This document shows, in pieces, positions 52,401-63,338 of a DNA stretch of 64,000 nt (positions are counted from its first letter, which is position 1; every line of letters starts with the position of its first letter). Below the pieces are notes generated by a model. The model was not told where the DNA came from. It ran no database searches and saw only the letters and a list, made by a program, of their open reading frames with translations. The position numbers and the translations under genes are program-made. Origin of the DNA: Panonychus citri (taxonomy: Eukaryota > Arthropoda > Arachnida > Trombidiformes > Tetranychidae); NCBI RefSeq assembly GCF_014898815.1, contig NW_026515406.1:186001-250000 (forward strand), given 5' to 3'.

Positions 52401-52860
52401 TGGAAGATAATTATGATGATAAGGATGAGGTGGTGGAGGAAGATGAGGATGAAAAGAAAAAGAGAAAAAAAAATTGCAAAGGTAGGAATTAAAAGGAATA
52501 TGGTAACGCGTGTTTATCGCGTGTTGACCAAACATAAACAGTACCAACCTTTATTTCCCTTGATGTTCAATCTGCTCGATGATGAAAAGATGATGAAAGA
52601 TGATAAATATGATGATAATAATGGATCGTAGTTAATGGTGAGCAGATGTTAACAACCTGAGTCTTGCTTACCTGGTGAGTGGTTTTCGTTGAAGATGCAA
52701 AGATGAAAGGTTAAAGTTGCACAAAAATCTGCGCGTGCCAATCATTGGTCAAGAGTAAGAAAAGGTAAGAGGTCAGTGAGCTTTTTTCTTGACGCTTTTA
52801 CCTGTGTATCAATGTATCATTGTGTCTGTTGTTGTTGTTGTTGTGTGTGTGTGTCATTTT
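49476..52860. other. Gene-free stretch
   Basis: AT-rich DNA with TCATC blocks and a CT tract near 50285. A 74-codon minus-strand acidic frame at 50457-50681 is the least repeat-like small frame in the window, but about half of it is GAT/GAA repeat; I do not call it a gene. Confidence 0.45.
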
Positions 52861-52861
52861 C

Positions 52862-53116
52862 TGACCAACTGTTACTAATACACCAACGAAGGTAAAAATG
52901 TCCGCTGGGGGTTGGTGATCGTTCAAATGACCTCGGACATCAAGGGACAAAGTTACATTGAACTTTCCAAGTCAATGGTGGTCAACAAATAACAACAACA
53001 ACAACATCAACAATCATAATAATAACAATGTTTGACCGGTGGACTAGTAAGTTGACCTTTTGCTTTGAGCTGGTTCGTTGATGACCATATAATATATTGG
53101 TCATTATAAATGACCA
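52862..53116. promoter_or_regulatory. Second cluster of eight TGACC/GGTCA half-sites
   Basis: Half-sites lie at 52862, 52928, 52980, 53033, 53053, 53082, 53099 and 53111. The last three alternate in orientation, and TGGTCATTATAAATGACCA (53098-53116) is a perfect inverted repeat with a 3-bp centre. The block is less AT-rich than its surroundings. No exon is evident in it. Confidence 0.45.
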
Positions 53117-55206
53117 CCAGCAACTGATAGTATTTGAGTCTCTGTGCCGTTTTTGTTTATTCATCATTTTTAATAGGCAACAATTTACTTAACTTTTGGT
53201 AATTAACTTAATTTTTATCAGCATTTCTCCTCCACTTATTGAGTTACCTTTCAGCTTTGGCGGAGGAGGACGAAGAGGGTAAAGGACAGGTGATCTCTCT
53301 GTCTGTCTCTCTGTCTCTCTAGTCGAGGTTATTGAGTCGAAAGGAAGTTGATCAAGAGATGAGGATGGAGATGATGATGATGATAAACGCTCCCTAAAAA
53401 CAGTTTCCTTTTCAAAAGAGAGAACCAAGTAAATAACCCAATCTTTACTTTCTTATGTCTCTCTCTCTCTCTCTCTCTCTCTTTGTGTCCCCTTTTTCGA
53501 TAACAAAAGATGACCTTTTTTCTTTCTTTCTCTTTGACCTTGGGTCAAAAGTCTTACCTTATTTAGGTCCTTGTGTGTGAGGAAAACAGAAGAAAAGGAA
53601 ATGGTAAAGATGAAGATGAAAGAAGAGAATAAGAGACAAGTCCAATGTGTTGTTGTTCGCTTGAGGTCAAAGCCCGTTTAGCATTTTTAGCGTCCGAAAA
53701 AATGTATAACTTTAATTCCCGTTGCAAGGCAGCTGCCGATGGATGTTGATAGTTAATTGTTGGTCTGATTGTTGGAGAGAAAGTAAATCAATATCCATTG
53801 TTTGTTTCGAAAATTTACTTTTTCCCGCCTCTTTTTTCATGGATTCTTCATTTTGACCAGACGATGAAATTGATTTCTCTTCATAAATGATTATCTATTA
53901 TCATCTTGATTCTCTATCTTTCTCTCTTTCTCTCTTCAAGGTTCAATAAGATTTCTATTTGGGTACAAGGAAAAGCTCAACGAAGGAACCATGAGTCTGA
54001 AGGAGAGAGAGAGAAAAACCCGCCTTCCCTTTTTTAGCTCTTTCTTTTTCTCTCTTTCTTCATCTTCATCTTCATCTTTCTCTCTCTTTTCTTCAAGTTC
54101 TACACTCTTTTTTTGAACAAGTTGAATGACCTTACGAAGGCTCATGTCGAAGTAGAAAAAGAGAAAAGAACAAGATGATAATTTTCGACTAACAGCTTCT
54201 CTTTCATTTCTCTTTCTTTTTCCACTTTATCAACCTCTTCCAAGGTTATTCTGTCTCCTGGAACATTTTCCTCTCTCTCTCTCTCTCTCTCTACCATCAT
54301 CATGCTCCTTTTTCCTCCTCCTTCTTCATCTTCTACTGATTATATTTCCATAGGCTTTCCCTTTCTCTCTCTCTCTTTTATTCTTTCAATATTTTCTCTC
54401 TACTCAAAGCTCACTCCTTCTCAGAGGAACTGATCGATAAACTCTCTCTCTCTCTCTCATAATGATGCAGTCTGATCATCATCATCATCGCTGTAAGAGA
54501 GAAAGAAAGAGAAAAGTCTTTTCTATTATTTTCTCTTTCTCTAAATTTTCCCTCTTCTTTTTGGAAAATATCTTTTTTTTCTTCTATTCTCTTTTGCTTT
54601 TGCGTGTTCTATTCTGTCTGGAGGTTTCTCATCGATCGTCTGTTTCCCGGTTAGAAAAGGAGACAGAGAAAAAGAAAGAGAAAGATACACATTCTCATAT
54701 AATACCCTAGAATATGAATGTATATTTATATCAGAATTTAGAGATTTTCTCTTTAAGATCATATGTGTACTTTTAACAAAACACTTTTCCATTGAAGCTG
54801 CAAACAAATTTTCATTCATTAAAAAAGCCGAAGAAAAATAAACAAATCAAGATAACGTAAAATTTGCATATGTTATTGTTTTTAATGTGAAATGTGAAAT
54901 GTGATTTATGTTGTATGTGTGTGTGTGTGTGTGTGTGTGGATGTTGATGTAGATGTGTATTGTGGTGTGTATGTGTGTGTATTTACAATGTAAGGTGTTG
55001 GATGTAGTATGTGTGTGGTATGAGTTGATTTTTTGGTGAAGATGAAAAATGGAAGAGATGTTTTCTTGCTTTTTCAAATGAGAAAGATAAAGAAAGGGAG
55101 ATGGAGAGAAAGAGCAGAAAGAGAGAGAGACTTTGTACAAATGCGATAAATTAATAAGGTACAATTTAAAGATTTAAGGGTGAGGTATCTACAACAATAA
55201 GCGTGG
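53117..55206. other. Gene-free pyrimidine-rich stretch and 3' flank of the kinase gene
   Basis: CT tracts near 53460, 54270 and 54440, an E2F-like word at 53821, and the TG tract past the kinase stop. The kinase 3' UTR probably occupies the right end, but no clear AATAAA is visible on the minus strand. Confidence 0.5.
54916..54939. repeat. (TG)12 microsatellite near the 3' end of the kinase gene
   Basis: A TG tract about 270 bp past the kinase stop codon, within a longer TGTG-rich stretch to about 55018; it may lie in the kinase 3' UTR. Confidence 0.93.
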
Positions 55207-56142
55207 TCAAATACTACATTGACTACTTGGTGGTGATTCTCCGCTTGTTGAGTCTGAATCGTCTATCGTTGTTGTCAGTACTTGGGAACGCCTTGTGTTA
55301 CCACCAGTTACTGGAATTGTTGTGGACACGGTGGTGCAACCGTCAAGGTCTACACTCATCCAGGGATGCTTTAAAATCTCGTCTAAGGATGGACGGTACA
55401 TTGGAGTTTTGGATAAACACCTTATAATTAAATCCTGGCATTCACGGGATAAACGTCGGGGAAACCTTATTTCACCTTTTAAAATTTGTTCATCTTTTTC
55501 AAAGGGAATGTCACCACACACCATATCATATAAAAGTACTCCAAGGGACCAGACGGTTGCTGATTTACCCTTATATTTATTTGATTTAATCCATTCGGGT
55601 GGACTGTAAACTCGGGTACCCTCAAAATCGGTATAATAACCTTCCTTCATGTGTGCACCTGAACCAAAATCGATTAATTTAAGTTTTAAAGTGTCCAAAT
55701 CGACGAGAATATTTTCATCTTTGATGTCACGGTGAATTACTCCAGCCTTATGGCATGAGATAACTGTTTCAACTACTTGGTGGAAAAATACACGGGACAA
55801 TTTCTCATCAAGTACACCCTTTTCACTTATAAAGTCAAATAAATCCATTGCTGATTCTGGTCTTTCCATGATTATGATAAAAGAATCTGATCTTTCATAA
55901 AAGTCAATTATACGAATCACTCCACTTAGATGGTTAACCTTTTTAAGCAAACTTATTTCCATAGGAATTCTATTTGGTCCACTATTATCCCAGCCGACAA
56001 TTTTCTCTTTAAATATATGCTTTACAGCTACAGGAAGACCATCACGAGCCCTTAACGCGGCAAAAACGGTACCAAAACCTCCTTTACCCAAAAGTGGACC
56101 GACTTTGTAAGATTTTTCAAATGGTTCATGGTGAGGATCCAT
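55207..56142 (-). CDS. PIM-family serine/threonine protein kinase, intronless
   Basis: A single open frame encodes 311 residues from the first ATG (56142, A at -3); the frame stays open upstream but without another ATG. The kinase domain has a glycine loop GKGGFGTV (19-26), VAIK-type Lys41 and alpha-C Glu62. The hinge ERPES-DLFDFI (from 93) carries the proline that marks PIM kinases. The catalytic loop is HRDIKDEN (137-144) and the metal-binding motif is IDFGSG (157-162). SPPEW stands in place of APE, and ATVWSLG-LLYDMVCGDIPFE is close to vertebrate PIM. The Ser/Thr-rich tail is about 30 residues. PIM kinases are constitutively active cytosolic enzymes controlled by transcript and protein level that phosphorylate growth and survival targets; that role is known from vertebrates and only inferred here. 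Vertebrate PIM genes have several exons, so the lack of introns suggests retroposition or intron loss. The body is richer in GC than its flanks and lacks microsatellites. Confidence 0.93.
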   Translation of the reverse strand: MDPHHEPFEKSYKVGPLLGKGGFGTVFAALRARDGLPVAVKHIFKEKIVGWDNSGPNRIPMEISLLKKVNHLSGVIRIIDFYERSDSFIIIMERPESAMDLFDFISEKGVLDEKLSRVFFHQVVETVISCHKAGVIHRDIKDENILVDLDTLKLKLIDFGSGAHMKEGYYTDFEGTRVYSPPEWIKSNKYKGKSATVWSLGVLLYDMVCGDIPFEKDEQILKGEIRFPRRLSRECQDLIIRCLSKTPMYRPSLDEILKHPWMSVDLDGCTTVSTTIPVTGGNTRRSQVLTTTIDDSDSTSGESPPSSQCSI

Positions 56143-58169
56143 TGTGATTAAAGATTTGAAATTGTGGTTATTAATGATGAATAGATGAGAAAACAAGAAG
56201 AGAGATTAAATAGTAAAAAGTTGATAAAGATGTGAAGGAAAACGGGATAGCGATCGATGGTTATAATTAATAGTTCACTGAGTTATCAATGTTGAGAGAA
56301 TGTTGTTGATTTTTTAGTTCGATGATGATGATGACGTTTGATGAAGGATTAAATAATAGTTAGAGAGATGATGGTGATGATGATGATGATTACGTTTTAG
56401 TTGATGAGTGAAAATGTTGAATTTTTCAATGATGAAGAATTAGAAGAGAATAAATAATAAAACAGAGAAGATAAATGAAAAGAGAGATAATCCAATTAAT
56501 CCAAATGGTTCACTGCTGTGAAAAGATAGAAAGAGAAAGAGATATAAAAACAAGATTAGTACACAAATGATCAAATATTATATATATAAAATATTTATAA
56601 TAGTGAAATAATCAAATGAGAAAAATTGATTAACATGAAAAATAATGAAACTCACAACCGACCTCGTTTTTTTTTCTTTAATGTAGAAAACTTATCCAAG
56701 GAGTATGAACACAGTGAATAATATAAAACATCATATTAAGGCAAGAATATCAGCAAACACACAAGGAGAATAAGATGTTTTGATAATATAAATGTTTTTC
56801 GCTTGATAATGGAAATAAGAGTAAGTTGTATTCAACCAATTATATCGAAAAACGATTAATAATTATTGTATCAGATGAATGATGGTGATGATGAAAATTT
56901 ATAATAAAAACAATAATTTAAACAGTAATTAAACAGTGAAGATAGAGAGAGAGAGAGAAATTGAAAATGATAGAGGTTAATATATATTTTCCTTTTGACT
57001 CTCAATGGTAAGAGAAGTGAATGATTGAAGAGAGAATAAGAATTGAAATCCAAATTCTATTCTTTTTAGATTCAACACACACGATCAGAAGAGAGGGAGA
57101 CAGACACAATTATAGTTGATGTTTTGATTGTTGATAATTTGGTACACAAATAAAATATCAAAAGGAAAAAAAGAATGAATTTTATTTCTTCTCCAAAATA
57201 GAAGAAAATATGTATTAAAGATAATTTCGAACAAGAGAGAGAGAGAAAGAGAAAAATATCCTTCTCTGAAAATGTAATGTTTTCCTTCGTAGAAAAACCC
57301 GGATTTTGACTTGAAGAACAGAGAAGAAGAAAACTGATGTTTGTTGTTGTAGTAGAGATGTTGTAGTAAAATATAATGGTGAGGTTGTTGATGATAATGA
57401 GAGAATGAAGACGAAGGAAAGAAGATGAAAAAAAAAGACAGAGTGAGTACTAAATAGTAGAACTTGTGTGTTGATGATGAAGAGAAGGATGAAAATTACT
57501 TGTATTAAAAAAAAGATTTTGCTTATTTACTCGATGTTGACTCTCTCTCTCTTTCTCTCTAAAGCTTTAAAATGGCAGCGACTCTTTCCTTTTATTCATA
57601 TTCTATTTCGCTGGCTCCATCTACACGAGAAAAGAATAAATTTCATTTCGATTGGGCGCCAATTTTAATTCTCCACTTTAGGCGGGATTTTTTTTCTTCT
57701 TTTCTTGTGTTTACATTTCTATTTTGTTTCTCTTCGCATCCTTATCATCATCCATTTACTTTCTTTCTTTCTTTCTCTCTTTTTTTTCTTCAGCCTAAAT
57801 GCCCTCGGGGTGGATTTAGACTTTAGAAGTTTACATCGCAAGTTTTTTTTCTCTTTTTCCATTATTTTCCTTTTCTCTTGATGTGTGGGGGTTATTTGGA
57901 ATCTCTTTTTATCCTCTTCTTCATTTTCGTCTTCATTTTGGTTTTTTTTTCTTCTTCTTCTTGTTTTTTTTTTGACCGGAAATATTATTTTTCTCTCTCT
58001 CTCTCTCTTTTATATGTGGAAGGTGATGCGTTTGGTATTTCAACGATTTCCAGTTTATCCACGAGGGAGTAATAGTATTTATTACAAACTCTATGACTGT
58101 TTATATGATCTTATTACCACTATTGACGCTGTGTGATTATTATCCCAACATCATCTTTGTCATCAAATG

Positions 58170-58171
<2 letters not shown>

Positions 58172-58208
<37 letters not shown>
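58172..58208. repeat. (GA)18 microsatellite
   Basis: An uninterrupted GA tract upstream of the kinase gene. Confidence 0.95.
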
Positions 58209-58212
<4 letters not shown>

Positions 58213-58933
58213 GATAGTTGGTGGTAGTTGATGGTGATTATGTGAGTGGGTGGTTCGGTTAGAGAGGGAGAGGAAAAAGTTCAATTTGTTAAAACATTTG
58301 CCCCTGTGGTACAACTTTCACATTGGAACCAACATCTCTCTCTCTCTCTCTCCTCTTCCCACTCTTGACTTGGTGCCTTTCATATGAGGACATTTTATTC
58401 ATTAATAATAAAATGGTGGTGGAAACAAATGGTAATAGTAACTCTGAAACATGATAATCATTTTCTATTTTTTATTTCTCTCTCTCTCTTTCTCTCTAGT
58501 TTAATGCAATTTGGTTAAATGTCATTGAAAGAGCAATAAATGAATCATTTACACTCTTAGTTGGTGGAAATTTTTTCATCCCATCGATGTGTCTATTAGT
58601 CGTTTTCACGTCTTCGTTGGTGGTGATGGTGATATTTTCTGCTGGAAATAGGAATAAGGTGGTGATGGTGACCGTGGTAATATACACTTGAGAAAGATGA
58701 TGACGATGATGCGGTGGTTTTTTCTTCTCACTCTCTCCCTCTTCCTCTTCTCTTCATCATCTCCCTGACTCTCTAGTGATTGTTTACCCACTTTGATGGC
58801 AATTGTGTGACTTTATTATGTTAACTTGAGTGTGAGAAAGGTTGGAATTGGTGGTTTGATGATGATGGACTTTGCTGTTTACTAAATTACTGCAAATTAT
58901 GAATCATTCAAAATCATATCTTCTTCCTTTCTC

Positions 58934-58936
<3 letters not shown>

Positions 58937-58970
<34 letters not shown>
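58937..58970. repeat. (CT)17 microsatellite
   Basis: An uninterrupted CT tract of opposite strand sense to the GA tract at 58172. Confidence 0.95.
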
Positions 58971-58971
<1 letters not shown>

Positions 58972-60290
58972 ACTCTCCCTAAAATTATCTATCATTCGTG
59001 GGTGGATTTTCTCTCTAATATCATTTTCATTCTAATAAGAAGACAAATATTTCTACGGAAGTGGATTAGGATGAAGATGACGATGGAAAAGCCCAAACCA
59101 GTCAACAAGAAGATGAAAAATAAAGACAAAGAAAGTGATAAACATGAAGAGAGAAAAAGTAACAAAAGTGTGAGAATTTTCCTCTCTCATATATCACCAC
59201 CAACATAGAGAAAGCTAATCAAGGGAATCAAAAAAAGAAATGGTAATTATCCTAATATCTATTAAATAGATTATAATTAACCTCAAAACTGACCATTTAC
59301 TGGTCATTAGAATTGAGAGAGAAAAATGATTGAAACTTGTTGATCCAAATGGAGAAATTTAAAATGATTCATCAGTTTTTCTCTCATCATCATAATCTAA
59401 TCCACTTTCTCACCATCATGAGTTAATCAACAGAAAATTAAATCATCCCTCCCATCGGTTAATATCTAACAACCGTAATCATTTGGATGATGGCTGATAA
59501 TCCACAAGATGATGAGTAATCGAGAAGATTGTTGATCCATTTGGCGACAATATTTATGTCTACTAATTTTTATCTTTTTCTCTTTTTAATTATCTTTTCT
59601 TCTTTGATTAGTCGCCATTTTGGCTTTTTTTCTCATCATTTTCTCCGAGTTTTTTTTCCCTCGCATTTATGGAAAAGGTAAACAACCAACGGACTTTTCA
59701 TTTGATTTATGTATTAATTACTTTTGATCATCTCTATCCTTTCAGTAATACATCAAACATGATAATCATCATTATCATCATTTAATTGGAAATGTCAATA
59801 GATCACCAGCAATCAAAAACCTAAATGGAGCCTCATCTTTGTTTTATTTTTCTTCAATCAAATTCTGAATTTCCCCTGATATTCAAGGACAATCATCATT
59901 ACCATTCTTCTCATTATCGTCATCATCAAAAAACCAAAAGTTAACCAGAAAAAAAGAGCAAATAATCAAATCATCAACTCTCTCTCTCTCTCTCTCACTT
60001 GGATAATGTTCATTCGGAATGTTTGTTGGCTCGTACACATATTAACCTTTTTCTTCCTCATCCTTTATCTTTTTTCATCATTTATTCCATGGTGATGAAT
60101 GAAGATGATCTCAGCTTTTTTCTTTCTTTCAAAGATTATACGTTTTCAGGTTAGAACTTTTTTCAATTTTCTCCCTCTCACTTTGTTTTGCTTCCAATTC
60201 CAAGGAAATATAACATATAAACCGAGAGAGAGAGAAAGAGAAAAAGTTACTCTAAATGACAACTTTTCCCCTAAACAATTAATTAATTAG

Positions 60291-62870
60291 CTATAAATCA
60301 TTTTACTCTTTGTTTTTTACCTTTCACATTAACGACAATTATAATACAAATGATAATCAACAGGATCATCATCAATATAATTTCTCAATCTCAACTAATC
60401 AGTTTCTTTTTTTTTCCTCCAACAGATTTTCATTTATCTTTACTATTCCAAGGAAAGCGATTTAATATTATTAATTGTGTGAATTTATGGTTTAAATTAT
60501 GATTTTCCAACCAAATCAATTAATCAGTCAATTAACGGTTGTATTAAATACTAAAGTTAATGTTTGTAAATTGAGAGATACCAAAGGTGTTTCTGTTATT
60601 ATTATTGTTGTTGTTTTAATTGTTATACCTTTCTGATTACGTTAATTGTTAACTGTCTATCCAAATCAAAATCGCAATTTGAGTGATCCCCACCAGATAG
60701 TTAATTAATTAGTGTACATACTCACAATTAATTTCAACTTACACATTTGATGAAGAAAATCAAAGCTGATCAAACAATTGATTCTTTTGGTATTTAGTTT
60801 TTGTTTTATTCTGATATTTCCAATATAATTTATATCCAACAATTAAAATTGTTGACGTTAGTATTATATCGTTAGTTAATTAACGTAATCAAACTTTTAA
60901 CAATTAACATCAAAGACACACACACACTTATTACTAGAAAACATTTGAATCAATATAACAAAATTTAGCCTCTTGAACTTAACAACATTAAACTAAATTG
61001 TCTTTGCAATTAATTGTTACGAAAACATTGGAAAAGCTAATATACTAATCTAATTGTTTATAAACGGCAACAATTAACTCTTACTCCTTCTGAATAGTTG
61101 ATTAGATGATCATGTTGATTATCATATTATCTATTGGATGATTGATTAACACAATCAACTAATTGTTATGAAGAAAAAAAGTAAACAAAATTTAGAGAAA
61201 TTAAATTAATCATTAATTTTGTTCTCTTACATGTTAATTGTTGATTAGGTTTAATTGTTTGCTGATTATTATTACAGAAAACATGAAAATCAACCTTGCC
61301 CTTGATCTAAATTATGAACAATCAATGATTAACTAATATTATTATTATTAAGTAATAAGATGAATCAAATTAAGTCTAAATCATCATGATAATAATTTCC
61401 TAACTAAATCAATGTTTATAATCAACACAGAAATTAAATTAATTGTATCTAACTTTTGATTTAATCTTGATTGTGATTAAATTTTAGGTTTGGTTAATCA
61501 CAATTGGTGTATTATTATTACACTGATTTAGTTAATTGTATTGTAAATGATTATTAGTATTTATTATTTACTTGATAATTGAACTTACCAAAGGTCAACA
61601 TATGATGTTGATTATTATTGTTAATTGTTATCAATTAGTTAATCAACAAATATCAACAGAAAGATGATGATGATGATGATGATCAAGAGGAAGATAATCA
61701 AATCTATTACAATTAAATGTAATCCACTTGAGATAATCACATGAGCTTAAAGTAAATTGTTGAAAATTTTAGAGGCAAATTATAATTTATTAATTGTGAT
61801 AATAATTAATGAATTAAGATAATCAAATCATGATACAATTACAATCAGTTAATTTAAATTGTAAGTCAATTAACCTTTAACTCTCACTGATTGTTGTACT
61901 TTTATTAGTTTAATTTTCAGTTTCATCCTTGACTTTATTGTACAATTAAACTAATCACAATAACAATTAAGGTAATCATTGTTTGTCTGTCTCTATGTTT
62001 ATTACTGTTAATTAATTATTGTCTAACAATTTAATCATTTCATTGAAATGTTCAGGTAAATTAAATTGTTTCTTATTTAAATAGTAAATCGAGTTAATTG
62101 TAAACACCTTTGGTGATAATTTAACAATTAGTTAATTGTTAACGTTTAGATTTTCTTAAATTGTTTTAATTGTTTATTATTGATTAAGTTTCACTTTAAT
62201 TATGATTAACTTGATTATCTATTCTCATGTTAATTGTCAATTTAATAAGTTTAATTGATTGACAATTCAATTGTTTTAATTACGATTATTATTTAGGTAA
62301 AAAAACATTTGATCTTTAATTGTGATTAGTTTAATTACATTTTTTTTCACAGATGCAGGAGACACTTAATTGTTACCATTTTGTTTCAATTTGCACTTAC
62401 AATTAAAAGGTTAATTGTTATTAATTTTATATACTTTTCCTTTTATACCATTAATTGTTACTAATTATTATTAGTTCCGGTTAAATCTAATTGATCAATG
62501 TTAATTGTATGAAAGATTATGATGAGCAATTAATCTGATTACAATTAATTGATCAACCTAATCAGGTAACAATTTAATTTTTCTTGTACCATTATTATTA
62601 TTATTGTCAATTATTATGATTATCATGTGATGATTAAGGGGAAACAATGTTAATATTATTGTGTGATTAAGTTAATTGTTGTTTCAAGTTGATCATCACC
62701 ATCATGTTGTTACATTGTTTTAGGACAATTAACTAAATAGGAAAAAATATTCAATATTAAAACAATTAACACCAAATGATTAGCAATATAAAAAAACAAC
62801 TAGAAATCAGTTAAATTGTATTATTAATTGTTAGGGAATATAAGGACACAAGTAAGATCGTATCGAGTGA
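60291..62870. other. Gene-free TTAATTGT-rich stretch
   Basis: One of the densest runs of TTAATTGT/ACAATTAA words in the window, almost free of purine tracts until a GAT run near 61664. It ends abruptly where the partial gene's presumed 3' UTR begins. Confidence 0.55.
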
Positions 62871-62877
62871 ATTGAAT

Positions 62878-62939
62878 TTTATTAAACACTGAAATTATCA
62901 GAACTTTCAAAGGTATCACAATTGACGGTTAATTTTATT
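62878..62939 (-). other. Two candidate AATAAA polyadenylation signals
   Basis: On the minus strand AATAAA occurs at 62939-62934 and again at 62883-62878, about 190 and 245 nt after the TAA at 63127. They are positioned as expected for the 3' end of the partial gene, but the motif is common in such AT-rich DNA. Confidence 0.3.
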
Positions 62940-63063
62940 GAAGGGTAACTTATTTGAAAAAGGTTAAAGGGTGATTAGGGTTAGTTCATCTGAGGTAGTT
63001 AATTAAAGTATTTTAAAGGGAATTAATTTGATCTTAACAATAGAACACTAAAGACACTAAGAA

Positions 63064-63090
63064 CACTAGCTTGAGTTTCTCAAGCTGGTG
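63064..63090 (-). other. Perfect-loop hairpin downstream of the partial gene
   Basis: Arms CACTAGCTTGAG (63064-63075) and CTCAAGCTGGTG (63079-63090) pair over 12 positions with one G-T wobble around a TTT loop. It begins 37 nt after the TAA at 63127 in the direction of transcription, so it would lie in the 3' UTR of the gene ending there. Confidence 0.5.
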
Positions 63091-63126
63091 ACTATTTAAG
63101 GTATTCAATTGTATCAGCTGATCTAA

Positions 63127-63338
63127 TTATTGAGGGATGATTTCATAATTACAAATAACAAAGGCTAATCCCCTTACAGAGCCCCTTTCTTGACGGAAAT
63201 ATGGGGTTCGAAAATGGACTAAGTGGAATTGACTCCTTCTGGTGTTAATTATTCTTGGTCCAAATGTCTCCTTGTTTCCGTGTTTGGATGCCTTTGTCCC
63301 AAATATTGAGTATCTTTCCAATTTCTTTTTAGAATTAT
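63127..63338 (-). pseudogene. Possible frameshifted C-terminal extension of the preceding open frame
   Basis: This reading frame, shifted relative to the 249-residue frame, is open for about 70 codons from two tandem stops near 63340 down to a TAA at 63127. Its translation looks like ordinary protein (for example RGSVRGLAFVICNYEIIPQ near the end) rather than AT-rich noise. The two frames overlap around an A-rich run (63325-63333), a common place for indels. Either the gene has a one-base indel, or it uses frameshifting, or this is fortuitous 3' UTR. I favour an indel in a decaying or misassembled copy, with modest confidence. Confidence 0.35.

Larger units (their letters stand above)
56143..60290. 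other. Upstream flank of the kinase gene
   Basis: The 5' UTR and promoter of the kinase should lie here. A GC-richer patch at 57570-57690 (GGGCGCCAAT at about 57654, and GGCGGGAT) is the best promoter candidate. The rest is GA, CT and ATC microsatellite DNA. Confidence 0.4.

Noticed and set aside
55203..55609. Plus-strand open frames opposite the kinase
   Set aside because: They are shadows of the kinase coding sequence, whose motifs are unambiguous on the minus strand.
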